From contig JAKSDQ010000071.1 in the NCBI GenBank assembly GCA_022360015.1, forward strand, positions 277,593 to 341,592: DNA of 64,000 nt. The letters are read 5' to 3'. Each line of letters begins with the position of its first letter. Position 1 is the first letter of the stretch. The notes below the pieces were generated by a model that was not told where the DNA came from, made no database searches, and saw only the letters and a program-made list of their open reading frames with translations. The translations under genes were made by a program, and so were the position numbers. This document shows positions 1 through 9,844 of this stretch, piece by piece. Origin of the DNA: Cytophagales bacterium (GTDB lineage: Bacteria > Bacteroidota > Bacteroidia > Cytophagales > Cyclobacteriaceae).

Positions 1-1430
1 CTTTCCCGCAGTTCATCCCCGTTCCGAATAACAGGCAGAAGGCTTTGCCCCTCCGGGGGAAGAATATCATGTTCATGATATTTTAAAGGATAATCTGCGC
101 CGGATACATCCAGGCAGGTAGCCATTATATCGGGCAAATAACCCGGCTGGTTTAAAATTTCATTTTTCAGTTTTGTTCCTTCCGGCCAATGTACCACCAG
201 CGGTGTGGCGATACCTCCCTGTAAAGTATAATGTTTGTACTTCCGAAAGGGGGTATTTTGCAAATTGGCCCATGATTTACCCACGCTTTGAAAAGTATTT
301 TCTGCCCCCGGCATCACAGTGGGTGTGTTGGAAACAAGCACCGAATCACCGTCTTTGGTGTACCGGCCACCCATTAAACGCTGCAAAAAATTATACCAGC
401 GCATGGTAATTTTTTCTGCGCAGCCACCATTGTCCGATAAAAACATGATCAGGGTATTGTCTTTCAGGCCGGTACGCTCCAGGGCAGCCACAATCCGGCC
501 TACAGCCAGATCCATATGATACATTTGCGCAGCATATACTTCCATTCTCCTCAATTCCCACTCCTTGTGTTCCTCATCCTGCCACGCAGGAATAGATGGA
601 TCCCGTTGGGATAGTTTAAACCGGTCATCGACTATTCCCAGCTCCAGCATACGCCGGAAACGTTGATCCCTCAGCACGTCCCATCCCTCATTGAATTTTC
701 CTTTAAATTTTTGAATAGAAGAATCCGGGGCATGTAATGGGAAATGTGGCGCAGTGAAAGCCACATAAAAGAAAAATGGGTTATCCCGACCGGAAGCCAC
801 ATGCTCTTCAATGAATTTTTGGGTGTATCTGCCAATTTGATCCGTGTAATAAAAGCCATCTTCCACTTCTATCTGCTCATTACCGAGCAACAGTTCATTT
901 GGTCTGAAGAAGTTTCCACCTCCTTCCAACGTGCCGAAATACCGGTCAAACCCACGTTGAACCGGCCAGTTTCTTCGGTTTTTCCGGTCTCCGGTCAGGT
1001 GCCATTTCCCTGTCATGTAGGTACTGTAACCCGCCGTTTTCAACGCTTCCGCTATTGTGACACATTCAAAGGAAATTTCGCCCTGATAACCCGGATATAT
1101 GGTGCTGTTTCCGGTCATTCCACCAAGTCCGGTTTGATGTGGATGAAGGCCTGTCATCAATGAAGCCCGGGAGGGACAGCACCTGGCGGTGTTGTAAAAC
1201 TGTGTGAACCTGATGCCATTCTCAGCAAGGCCATCGATATTGGGTGTACTTATTTCTCCACCATAACAACTCAAATCGGAATACCCCATATCATCGGTCA
1301 TGATAAGCAGTATATTTGGCTTTTGGATTTTTTTGGGAGAACAGCAACAGCAAAACATCAGTACCTTAATAGCTACCGCAATAGTAATTAATCGCGATTT
1401 ATGATCTTTGCTACTCATAACCTGGTTCAT
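1..1430 (-). CDS. Formylglycine-dependent sulfatase (arylsulfatase A-like), C-terminus beyond window
   Basis: Type I sulfatase that would remove sulfate esters from a glycan outside the cytoplasm. The frame is open from an ATG at 1430 (or 1418) to the window edge, so the C-terminus is missing. The N-terminus has a hydrophobic stretch running into a run of four Cys (about residues 27-30), which suggests a lipoprotein signal. Metal-binding MTDDMGYSD follows, then the activation motif CCPSR with the formylglycine Cys at about residue 84, and later an SDNGG motif. It is close in layout to the sulfatase at 11666-13267. The start overlaps the end of the upstream sulfatase by 8-20 bases, so the two are probably translationally coupled. 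The sulfatase assignment is firm; the substrate is not readable. Confidence 0.9.
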   Translation of the reverse strand, partial: MNQVMSSKDHKSRLITIAVAIKVLMFCCCCSPKKIQKPNILLIMTDDMGYSDLSCYGGEISTPNIDGLAENGIRFTQFYNTARCCPSRASLMTGLHPHQTGLGGMTGNSTIYPGYQGEISFECVTIAEALKTAGYSTYMTGKWHLTGDRKNRRNWPVQRGFDRYFGTLEGGGNFFRPNELLLGNEQIEVEDGFYYTDQIGRYTQKFIEEHVASGRDNPFFFYVAFTAPHFPLHAPDSSIQKFKGKFNEGWDVLRDQRFRRMLELGIVDDRFKLSQRDPSIPAWQDEEHKEWELRRMEVYAAQMYHMDLAVGRIVAALERTGLKDNTLIMFLSDNGGCAEKITMRWYNFLQRLMGGRYTKDGDSVLVSNTPTVMPGAENTFQSVGKSWANLQNTPFRKYKHYTLQGGIATPLVVHWPEGTKLKNEILNQPGYLPDIMATCLDVSGADYPLKYHEHDILPPEGQSLLPVIRNGDELRE

Positions 1431-3051
1431 ATATTCCGGCATTTTTTAAAACTTTTACAGCGTGCCCCCCGGTTTTGCCAGGCCGGTCCCGATCAACCCG
1501 GGTCAGCCTCATGTACTCATTCAAATATCTTTTTCTATATTTTGCGATTTCGAGTGAATCCCCGAGTTCAAGGCTCCAGGAAAACGGATCGTCGCTTACC
1601 TGACTGCCCCGGGCCTTTGATTTCCTCCAACTGACCAGCTTATATTTCAATGCTTCTATCACCTGTTGATATTGGGCGGTTTCAGCCAGGTTATCATGGC
1701 ACGTAGGGTCGCTTTTAAGGTCATACAAGTCCGTTTCCTTCGAGATATGATGAATGCCCATCAACCAGTTATCATCCATAATAGAAGTCACCAGCGCACT
1801 TTCAATGACTACGAAGTCATTTACAACAGCCTCCGGGTCACGGAACATTTCAACTATACTTTCTCCCTCAGTAGCCATCGGATTTTGCTGACCAGCCAGT
1901 TCCATAAATGTAGCATATACATCAGCATGTGATGTGAAATGCCTGCGGATTCCCGGCTTCACAAACCCGGGGAACCAAACGACAAATGGTACCAGGGACT
2001 GGGTGGGGAAATGCGCGCCTTTATGAAGCATTTCATTATCGAAGAGGGCACTGCCATGATCTGAGGTGAAAATTATCATCGTGTTTTCCAATAGGCCTCT
2101 CCCTTCAAGTGCTGTTATCACTTCAGAGATCAACTCATCGATATAGGTCAGGCTTCCATAATGGGCAGCACGCAATTCGTGGCGCATTTTATCTTTTTCA
2201 AGCGGCGGCAGGCTGTCATAATATTCAAACAGGTCGCCTCCGTATCCATACCGGTGCCTGGAGAAATCTATGGGCTTGGCGGCAAGCTCCCCTTTTACAA
2301 AATCACCATTCGGCAGGTTGTCCATGTTGCGGTAAACCGCTGTCAGCCTGCCGGGCGCATTCCATGGGTTGTGAGGGCCAGTAAAAGATACCCACATAAA
2401 CCAGGAGCTGTCTTGTTTCAGTATGCCATTTCTAATGGCCTCGATAGTTTTATGCGCGACAAAAGCATCGGGGTGGAGGTCTTCGTCCAGTGGCCAGTCA
2501 AAAAAACTTTGGCCCCTGGGCACTTTCCTATCTCCTTTCAGATTTTTAATGTCTTTTCTGCTCGACCCCCTCTCTTCCAGATATCGCTCATAGTCATCAT
2601 CCCTGTAATGCCTGTCTTTGCCCTCCTGGGTGATCCTGTGATCGTAGTCATAGTCGGCCTTGAAAGGTGAAAAATGCATTTTGCCAATTCCTACGGTCTT
2701 ATAGCCCAGCTTTTTCAGATCAGTGATCAAAAATGGTTTTCCCTCTTTTTTAACAGAGATACCGGTATTGTCCCACAATGAATGTGAATGAGGATAACTG
2801 CCTGTAACGATCGTTGCCCTTGCCGGCATGCAAATAGGGCTAACACAGGAATGCCTGATAAAAACCGCTCCTTCCCGGCTTAATCGGTCAATAGTAGGCA
2901 TTTTTAAAAACGGGGAGCCAGCCATGGGAACATCGACCCCCCGGGTGTAATCGGTCGTGATAAAAAGAATATTCGGCTTATTTGCCTCTTTTTTCTGACA
3001 CGAAGTAGCCAGCAATAGTAACACCGATTTTATCAGAAAAGCACGCATCAT
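1411..3051 (-). CDS. Formylglycine-dependent sulfatase, lipoprotein
   Basis: Type I sulfatase, second of three consecutive sulfatase genes behind susCD. I choose the ATG at 3051 because a lipoprotein signal starts there (MMRAFLIKSV then the lipobox LLATSC); the frame is open upstream to 3132. The formylglycine motif is CMPAR with Cys at about residue 74. The first metal-binding motif is TTDYTRG rather than the usual DDxG-like form, and a TSDHG motif lies in the middle. About 546 residues from this start, normal for the family. It probably acts in the periplasm or at the cell surface on a sulfated oligosaccharide imported by the neighbouring SusCD. The divergent first motif suggests a different subfamily from the other sulfatases here, possibly one for other ring positions. 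Confidence 0.9.
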   Translation of the reverse strand: MMRAFLIKSVLLLLATSCQKKEANKPNILFITTDYTRGVDVPMAGSPFLKMPTIDRLSREGAVFIRHSCVSPICMPARATIVTGSYPHSHSLWDNTGISVKKEGKPFLITDLKKLGYKTVGIGKMHFSPFKADYDYDHRITQEGKDRHYRDDDYERYLEERGSSRKDIKNLKGDRKVPRGQSFFDWPLDEDLHPDAFVAHKTIEAIRNGILKQDSSWFMWVSFTGPHNPWNAPGRLTAVYRNMDNLPNGDFVKGELAAKPIDFSRHRYGYGGDLFEYYDSLPPLEKDKMRHELRAAHYGSLTYIDELISEVITALEGRGLLENTMIIFTSDHGSALFDNEMLHKGAHFPTQSLVPFVVWFPGFVKPGIRRHFTSHADVYATFMELAGQQNPMATEGESIVEMFRDPEAVVNDFVVIESALVTSIMDDNWLMGIHHISKETDLYDLKSDPTCHDNLAETAQYQQVIEALKYKLVSWRKSKARGSQVSDDPFSWSLELGDSLEIAKYRKRYLNEYMRLTRVDRDRPGKTGGHAVKVLKNAGIYEPGYE

Positions 3052-3198
3052 GACCCTGCACCGCTGCTTTTTCCCGAACATGTGGCGTTCATCATGAAAC
3101 AACCACCCCGATTTTCTAAAACTGATGGCCATATTTTAATAAGTTTTCAAATTCTTTTGTGAAATTTTTAGGTTTCGAAAATTCAATTTTATCATGGT

Positions 3199-4713
3199 TT
3201 ACTTTTCCACAAGCATGAGGGCTTCTTTCAAATCTTTGAATTTCCTGCCCGGATCCTTTGCCTCGTCATACCTGGCATTAACCCGCGGCATACCGGCATC
3301 AATTTCCTTCAGGTAGTCCTGCATAGCCTGGTGTAACACTTCCACAACATGAGGATGTTCACGATTCAGCGGCTTGTTTTCACCAATGTCTTCTTTGATG
3401 TTGTATAAGCGCAGCTCCCCGGTTTCATAAAATTTATGCAGCTTATAATCCCCTCTAAAGATGACAGTAGAGGGGTGTGAACCTTTGCTTAGCACGTAAC
3501 GGGGCCAATGGAACACCAGAAAATCATGTGGACGGGATACCTGTCCGTTTCCTGCGTTTTTCAGGATGTTGCAAAGACTTCCTCCCTCGATCTCCGGAGA
3601 AATGGCTTTGATCCCTAACCACTCGGCAATGGTAGGGTAAAGATCATAGCCAACGACCCTTTCACGGCTCAAGGTACCTCCCTTAACGCCTGGCCCGGCA
3701 ATGAGGAAAGGCGATCTGATGCCGCCCTCCCATAAGGTAGCTTTCCACCCACGCAATGGCCCGTTTGTATTAGCAGGGTTTAACCCTGGAAAGCTACCAT
3801 TGTCTGCCAGATAGATGATGTATGTGTTATCCGAGATACCCAGCTCCTTTACTTTATCCATAATCATGCCTACCCCTGTATCCAGATCGTAGGTCATGGC
3901 GGCATGGGCAGCATGGTCGTGTCTGGTCCCTCCGGGAGATTCTTCAAAAGTCTTTAAGGTAGATGGCAGGTTTTCGATGTACTTGTGGGTGGCATAATGG
4001 GCCAACATCATAAAAAATGGCTTGTTTTTCTCTACATTTTCTTCGATCCAGGAAATTCCCCGCCGGGTGATACCAAATATATCCTTGGGGTTTTGGGGAT
4101 ATTTCCTGTTTCCCTCGCCGTTTCCTGTTGAGCCGTCGCTTACATCGTAGCCGTGATTTTCAGGACCGCCTCCTTTCATATGCCATTTGCCGAAGTGTGC
4201 CGTGGCATATTCAGGCCTGTGCTGTTTAATTAATTCGGCGATCGTCACCTCATTATCAACCAAACCGTTAATGTGCCTTGGCCTGATCAGGCGGTTGGTG
4301 GTATTTTCATTGCCACCTACCCGGCCTATTATATCAGTAAAATGCAATTTCGCCGGGCTTTTGCCTGTTTGAATGCTGGCCCTGCTGGGTGAACAATTGG
4401 GATGCGGTGCATATCCTTGCACAAATCGCATCCCCGCTTCTGCCAGTTTTTCGAGGTTGGGTGTCCGGTTAAAATCACTGGCTGATTCGGGTATTTGATC
4501 ATCCATCAACACAGAGGTGGCACCCCAACCCTGATCATCTACCAGGATGAGTATGACATTGGGGCCGGTTGCCGCTTTCGCCGGGCCGGGTAACCTGGTC
4601 CCGGATATCACACTTTCGCCCGCCATCCTGTGCCAGGAGCATATTCCCAAAAAACAGGACATGTATATAATCCATGAAGGTATAATCATCGCGCCGATTT
4701 TAAAAAATTCCAT
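3199..4713 (-). CDS. Formylglycine-dependent sulfatase
   Basis: Type I sulfatase, first of the three behind susD. Motifs are LVDDQGWG for metal binding, NCSPSRAS for activation (formylglycine Cys about 107 residues from this start) and a later LADNGSFPG. The N-terminus has a basic residue then a hydrophobic segment (IGAMIIPSWIIY), fitting an export signal. The ATG at 4713 gives the best signal n-region and overlaps the susD stop by 14 bases; 4689 and 4743 are alternative starts. The tight overlap implies one transcript with susCD. The substrate is unknown; the family mostly acts on polysaccharide sulfate esters. Confidence 0.9.
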   Translation of the reverse strand: MEFFKIGAMIIPSWIIYMSCFLGICSWHRMAGESVISGTRLPGPAKAATGPNVILILVDDQGWGATSVLMDDQIPESASDFNRTPNLEKLAEAGMRFVQGYAPHPNCSPSRASIQTGKSPAKLHFTDIIGRVGGNENTTNRLIRPRHINGLVDNEVTIAELIKQHRPEYATAHFGKWHMKGGGPENHGYDVSDGSTGNGEGNRKYPQNPKDIFGITRRGISWIEENVEKNKPFFMMLAHYATHKYIENLPSTLKTFEESPGGTRHDHAAHAAMTYDLDTGVGMIMDKVKELGISDNTYIIYLADNGSFPGLNPANTNGPLRGWKATLWEGGIRSPFLIAGPGVKGGTLSRERVVGYDLYPTIAEWLGIKAISPEIEGGSLCNILKNAGNGQVSRPHDFLVFHWPRYVLSKGSHPSTVIFRGDYKLHKFYETGELRLYNIKEDIGENKPLNREHPHVVEVLHQAMQDYLKEIDAGMPRVNARYDEAKDPGRKFKDLKEALMLVEK

Positions 4714-6145
4714 CCAGTGGATTTTGCACTGAAATTCCGCCAAAATTCATCTCATCATCCGGTATTTGCATGATAAACCGGTAAGATCTGGCAGGGATGT
4801 TAACCGGGTCCCTGGCATCTCCTGCTTTCACAAGATCCAACTGATTTCGCAGTAAATCCCAGAAAACGAGGCCTTCAGAGTAAAGATCTTTTCGTTTTTC
4901 TATCCAGATCGCTTCCAGCAATGCTGCCTGATCGGTGGTATTTGTAGGGTTTTCAACCAACCGGGCATTTTGCAATTCATTTAACAATGCCAAAGCCTGC
5001 GCTTCATTACCATCTTGTCTTGCCAGCGCTTCTGCCTCAATGAGAAGCATTTCCGCTGCGCGCATCACAATCATGTCCCCCAAAAAGTTCGAGCCATCAT
5101 CCCTGAATTTATCCGAAGCCCATCCCGAATTTATCTCACCGGCAGATTTGAACCAAAACTGATTTCTCGCATCCGTGTCATCAAACAGGTCAACAAAGCT
5201 TTCATTGACCCTCAGCGTTTCAGCTCCGAAAACTGTGCCCGCAGGCCGATGGTCATTGATGTTCCACCTGGAAAAAAGGTTTGTGGTCTGGATGTTATCA
5301 TTTTCCGTTTGTCGGAATCCCCAGATCCATTCGTCGTTGGCTTCATCGAATCCTGACTGGTACTGTTCCGGTGTCATGAGTGTGTAACCATTTCTGGCAG
5401 CATTGGCATGGCTAGCGGCTTCGCCCCAATTTTCCATGGTCATGTAAACCTGGGCCAAAATACCATTCACTACATCCTTATTGATAAATTCAATGCCGGG
5501 GCGCGACCAGTTTTCCAATTCGACCAGGGCACCATTCAGATCTTCCAAAATTCTTGCATATACATCACTGACAAGCGCCCTGTCATTTTGTTCCCTGTCG
5601 GGAGTGGCCCGGTCCAGATAGATGGGCACACCGGGCTCATCGCTGGCAATGCTGTATGTTTGCTGGAAATACCTGACCAAATTAAAATATGCATACCCCC
5701 TGATGGCAAGTGTCTGGCCTTTGACAGAAGCCGCCAGTTCCGGCTGGCCGGAAAAATTATCCACTTCCGAGAGAATAATGTTACAATTATTGATCAGCCG
5801 GTAATGATATTCCCAGGTCTGGTTAGCAAAAGTACCGGCGGATTCTGTTCTCACCGACAAAAATATGCTGCTGAAATAAAAGCCATTCCCTATTTCCCTG
5901 ACCCATAAATCGGGGGAAGCGGTGAGATTATAAATTTGCATTCCGGCTATACCCGCATTCATTCCGTTTGGATCGGTCAACATAGATCTGTAAACACCGT
6001 TGAGTACAACCTCCAGTCCCGATAAATTATCAAATAGCTGTTCTTCCGACACATTAACCGTTGGCTGTACATCCAGGTACTCCTTACAAGAAAAACCCAA
6101 TAGCAATGAACCGGAAATAACACATAGATTAATTAACTTTTTCAT
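4700..6145 (-). CDS. SusD/RagB-type surface glycan-binding lipoprotein
   Basis: Outer-membrane lipoprotein that binds the glycan and forms a lid over the SusC channel. The start at 6145 is chosen because MKKLINLCVISGSLLLGFSC is a clean lipoprotein signal; it lies 19 bases after the susC stop. After the lipidated Cys comes KEYLDVQPT, typical of SusD N-termini, followed by TPR-like helical repeats and the C-terminal lobe with RKDLYSEGLVFWDLLRN. About 481 residues, usual for the family. It forms an obligate pair with the SusC upstream and is followed by sulfatases, which points to sulfated oligosaccharides as ligands. Confidence 0.95.
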   Translation of the reverse strand: MKKLINLCVISGSLLLGFSCKEYLDVQPTVNVSEEQLFDNLSGLEVVLNGVYRSMLTDPNGMNAGIAGMQIYNLTASPDLWVREIGNGFYFSSIFLSVRTESAGTFANQTWEYHYRLINNCNIILSEVDNFSGQPELAASVKGQTLAIRGYAYFNLVRYFQQTYSIASDEPGVPIYLDRATPDREQNDRALVSDVYARILEDLNGALVELENWSRPGIEFINKDVVNGILAQVYMTMENWGEAASHANAARNGYTLMTPEQYQSGFDEANDEWIWGFRQTENDNIQTTNLFSRWNINDHRPAGTVFGAETLRVNESFVDLFDDTDARNQFWFKSAGEINSGWASDKFRDDGSNFLGDMIVMRAAEMLLIEAEALARQDGNEAQALALLNELQNARLVENPTNTTDQAALLEAIWIEKRKDLYSEGLVFWDLLRNQLDLVKAGDARDPVNIPARSYRFIMQIPDDEMNFGGISVQNPLDGIF

Positions 6146-6164
6146 TTTCCCGAATTTTCGTGAG

Positions 6165-9100
6165 TTAAAATTGAAGATGAACACCGCCGGTAATTGTTTT
6201 TCTGATACCCCAGTTATAGTCACTGGAACCATCAAAACCTGCAATTTCGGGGTCGGTACCACGATCTGCCGCATTTCCCCAGGTGAATGGGTTTTCAGCC
6301 TGCATGAATACCCTCAGACTGGTCAACCCTATGTTGTCGGTAATTTGAGAGGGGAAGGTATAACCAAGGTTTACGGTCCGCAGTCTTAGAAAGTCATTAT
6401 CGAACATGTACTGGTTGGAGCTGCGTCCATTGTCGGCAAAGTTTACATGAGAAGGTCTTGGAATGGTTGTATCGCGATTTTCAGGGGTCCAGTGATTATC
6501 CCTGTAAAAGTCGATCAATCCGAATGCATTTCTCATATTGATATTTTCCCGGAAAGCATTATCCAGCATAATGCCCCCTAAGCTGTAATAAAACATAAAT
6601 GAAAGGTCAAATCCCCTGTATTTTATTGTACTCGATACACCTCCGAACAGGTCAGGGAGCGAGGACCCCTGAAAATCATGGTTAGGTTGGTTGTTGACCA
6701 GATTCCAGGTATTTGTCGGCGTTCTGCCGATCACATTTCCTTCATTATCGAATTCTTTCAGAAACCATGTATTATCGCCGGTTTCCGGGTCGACACCTGC
6801 CCAGGTAGGTGTCCAGTATTCAAAAATAGACCTGCCTTCAACCCATCTTCTTAAACCTACTAAAACTTCACGCTCAGGTAATTCAAGGATCTCGTTTTTA
6901 TAGTGGGTTGCATTAACAGAAACAGTCCAGCTAAAATCCCTGTTATTGAACACGTCATAATGGAGATCAATTTCAAAACCTTTATTCTGAACTTCGGCGA
7001 TGTTATCATTGACCACAGTGATACCGAAAGATTGTGGCAGCGGCCGTTGAAATAACAGATCATCGGATGTTTTGATAAAGTATTCTATATTTCCATAAAA
7101 TCTGTCAAAAAGCTCAAATTCGACACCGACATTCAACTGAATATTTTTTTCCCATCTAAGGTTGGGGGTCGGGAGCTTTTGCTCTATAGCGCCTGGATTT
7201 TCATAGAAGTTGTAAGAGAGGTCATACAAAGCCTGATAAGCATAAAGGGCGATTTGATTATTAAGCGAAGTTTGATCGTTGATAGCGACCTGATCATTAC
7301 CGGTGGTTCCGTAGCTGGCCTTTAATTTGAGATTGTTGACAAAGATCGCATTATCCATAAAAGCTTCTTCTGACAATCTCCATCCTGCGCCCACAGACCA
7401 AAAATTACCCCACCGGTTTTCCTCGGAAAATCTGGATGAACCATCGGTTCTGTAGCTGGCACTCAAATAAATTTTGTCACTGTAATCATATTCCAGGCGT
7501 GAAAAGGCACTGACCAGGCGATAGTCCGTTTCGAATGAACTGGCTGTAGGTTCTGCAGAGCCCGCATCTAACTCAAAAAACCCGGGAACGGCAAATACCT
7601 GCTTGGTGCCTGAAAGCCGGTCACGATTCCAGGAAAATAATTCGTTTCCTGCCATAATTGTCAAACCATGCTCTCCAAAGCTTTTTTTATACTCCAGGAA
7701 ACTGTTGAAAGTGTAAGCAAACCGGGCCAGGTTTCTTTTAAGGGCAAAACCCTCGGCCCTTTCAATTCCCTGCACCGGAGATATGTACTGATGCCTGTTA
7801 GATACGGTATAATCAGTGATGATATTTGTCCGGAAATCCAATCCATCAATAATATTTACATGCAAACCGATTTTATTAATGATCTGATTTCTATTATTGA
7901 TGTTAAAGGCATAAGCGTCCGGTTCCCCGGGAGCAATGGAAAAATCAAACGGATTAGCCCCACCGAAAAACCGCCTTCCCGAATAAGACTGAGCACCCCC
8001 TTTTTGTAAGGCCCTGTTGCCAAAGACATCGGTAAAAAACTCACCGGTTTCATGGTTAAATTCATAAGGATGTATCGGTGTTGGGACCGTCCTGATAAAG
8101 CGGGCAAACTCACCCGGATTATTCTGGTCGGTCCGCAAATAAAATAACGAAGCCTCTAAACCGATTCGTTCGCTGAGCTTTGAATTGAGGTTAAGTCTGG
8201 TAGACCATCGTCGAAAATCCTGGTTAAAATATTGACCTTTATCATGCAGATAAGAGGTTGAGGCAAATAAATTGGTATTTTCAGATAGCCCTGTGGCTAA
8301 ATCAAAGGCATATTCCTGCCTCAGCTTGGGTTCGAAAATATCGTGCCAGTCATATTCATACAGTAGCTCGGCTTCAGGTTTTATTCTTCCATCCAGCCCC
8401 ACCGGATCATCCATGTTCCAATTGCTCCTGTACTGTCTGTCATCACCCAAAAAATTGGTGTGCGGCCTGGCTATAAAAAACCTGTCTGTCACCCTGTCGG
8501 AGGCATTTTGTCTGGCGGCATCATCAGACAAACCCCTTTGTAAATTATCATAATAAAAACCTTCCCAGACGGCCTCATACTGATCTGCCGCATCCAGTTT
8601 ATCGGGGAGTGCTACGGCAAAGTCCGACGTCCCCCATGTAGCCCTGAAGTTGATCACGGTTTTGTTAGGCTTGCCAGACTTAGTGGTAATCAAAATCACC
8701 CCATTGGCGGCTCTGGACCCATAAAGGGAAGTGGATGCTGCATCTTTCAGGATTGAAATGCTTTCTATTTCGTTGGGGGCAATACTGCTTAATGGTGCCT
8801 CGTAAGGGCTCCCATTTACAATGATCAGGGGTTGATTGGATGAGCTTAAAGAACCGAAACCTCTGATTCGAATAGTGGCGTCAGCCCCGGGCTGACCTGT
8901 ATTGGCAAGCACCTGGACCCCGGGACTTAAACCCTGTAAGGCGTTACTTATATTCGAAGAAGCAGCTTGTTGGATTTTTTCCGGCTCTATAAATGCCGCA
9001 GAACCGGTAAATGCAGATTTGTTTGTGGTACCATAGGCTACCACTACCACCTCTTCCAATTGCGTTAAATCAGGAAGCAATGTAATGTCTATTACTTTCC

Positions 9101-9698
9101 TGTTGCCTACAACAATCTCTTCTTTGATATAGCCTATGGCACTGAAGGCCAGCACTGACTCATCGGATGGCACCGAAATATTATATTTGCCGTTGTAATC
9201 AGTAACGGTACCCAGTGAGGTACCCACCAGCAATATATTAACACCGGGAATGCCTTCACCATCCACATCTGTGACCATCCCGCTGACCTCGATTTCCTGG
9301 TGGATTATTTCGATAGCCAGTTCTTCCTTTTTTTCTATCTCACTGACGTTAATCATCCTGTCGATTTGTTTGAACTTCAGATTGTACCGTTTTGAAAGTT
9401 CAATTAATACGTCAGCAACAGAGGCCCGTCGGGCCTTTAAATTAAACGTCTCTCCGGTCTTTATGATCCTTGAGTCATAAATGAAGTCATAATTTGTAGT
9501 CGATTCAATGGTCTCGAATACTTCAATCACAGAAGCGTTGATGAAATTTGTGTTGATTTTTACTTCTCTTATGCTTTTCACCTTCTGTGCATTGCTTTCT
9601 CCGGCGATCAGGGCTGATAGGAAAAAGCATTGTAATACATATCCTAGGAATGAGTAAAATGTCACAACTTTTAAATAGTGGTAAAAAGATTTTTTCAT
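6165..9698 (-). CDS. SusC-type TonB-dependent receptor with N-terminal STN signalling domain
   Basis: Outer-membrane TonB-dependent channel for glycan uptake, 1177 residues. Order: signal peptide ending near ESNAQK, an STN domain (about residues 45-115), a carboxypeptidase-D regulatory-like domain (about 135-215, with SGMVTDVDGEGIPGVNILL), the plug (VVVVAYGTTNKSAFTGS onward) and a long beta-barrel ending in aromatic F (GVHLQF). The STN domain is the contact point for a FecR anti-sigma factor in trans-envelope signalling, and fecR plus an ECF sigma gene lie directly upstream. Substrate binding is therefore inferred to switch on this locus through that sigma factor. Confidence 0.96.
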   Translation of the reverse strand: MKKSFYHYLKVVTFYSFLGYVLQCFFLSALIAGESNAQKVKSIREVKINTNFINASVIEVFETIESTTNYDFIYDSRIIKTGETFNLKARRASVADVLIELSKRYNLKFKQIDRMINVSEIEKKEELAIEIIHQEIEVSGMVTDVDGEGIPGVNILLVGTSLGTVTDYNGKYNISVPSDESVLAFSAIGYIKEEIVVGNRKVIDITLLPDLTQLEEVVVVAYGTTNKSAFTGSAAFIEPEKIQQAASSNISNALQGLSPGVQVLANTGQPGADATIRIRGFGSLSSSNQPLIIVNGSPYEAPLSSIAPNEIESISILKDAASTSLYGSRAANGVILITTKSGKPNKTVINFRATWGTSDFAVALPDKLDAADQYEAVWEGFYYDNLQRGLSDDAARQNASDRVTDRFFIARPHTNFLGDDRQYRSNWNMDDPVGLDGRIKPEAELLYEYDWHDIFEPKLRQEYAFDLATGLSENTNLFASTSYLHDKGQYFNQDFRRWSTRLNLNSKLSERIGLEASLFYLRTDQNNPGEFARFIRTVPTPIHPYEFNHETGEFFTDVFGNRALQKGGAQSYSGRRFFGGANPFDFSIAPGEPDAYAFNINNRNQIINKIGLHVNIIDGLDFRTNIITDYTVSNRHQYISPVQGIERAEGFALKRNLARFAYTFNSFLEYKKSFGEHGLTIMAGNELFSWNRDRLSGTKQVFAVPGFFELDAGSAEPTASSFETDYRLVSAFSRLEYDYSDKIYLSASYRTDGSSRFSEENRWGNFWSVGAGWRLSEEAFMDNAIFVNNLKLKASYGTTGNDQVAINDQTSLNNQIALYAYQALYDLSYNFYENPGAIEQKLPTPNLRWEKNIQLNVGVEFELFDRFYGNIEYFIKTSDDLLFQRPLPQSFGITVVNDNIAEVQNKGFEIDLHYDVFNNRDFSWTVSVNATHYKNEILELPEREVLVGLRRWVEGRSIFEYWTPTWAGVDPETGDNTWFLKEFDNEGNVIGRTPTNTWNLVNNQPNHDFQGSSLPDLFGGVSSTIKYRGFDLSFMFYYSLGGIMLDNAFRENINMRNAFGLIDFYRDNHWTPENRDTTIPRPSHVNFADNGRSSNQYMFDNDFLRLRTVNLGYTFPSQITDNIGLTSLRVFMQAENPFTWGNAADRGTDPEIAGFDGSSDYNWGIRKTITGGVHLQF

Positions 9699-9775
9699 AC
9701 ATTTGAGGTCAATATATTAAACAAACATTGAGCGCTTTAGCATAATCCGAGCGCCAACTTGTAACTATGCTGAAG

Positions 9776-9809
9776 CAAAAAGAGGGGCTTTCATATGTAG
9801 GGCTCCTCT
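9776..9809 (-). terminator. Possible terminator between fecR and susC
   Basis: On the minus strand an imperfect hairpin (AGAGG pairing with CCTCT plus inner pairs) is followed by a short T run. It would end the fecR transcript and leave susC on its own promoter, as expected for ECF-driven SusC genes. The stem is short and has a mismatch, so this is tentative. Confidence 0.3.
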
Positions 9810-9844
9810 ACATTTAAGGGCTATTGATATTTTTCATAACAGGG

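Noticed and set aside
9720..9775. Imperfect inverted repeat upstream of susC (GCTTTAGCAT / ATGCTGAAGC)
   Set aside because: One mismatch, long loop and low complexity; could be a sigma or regulator site, but I cannot support it.
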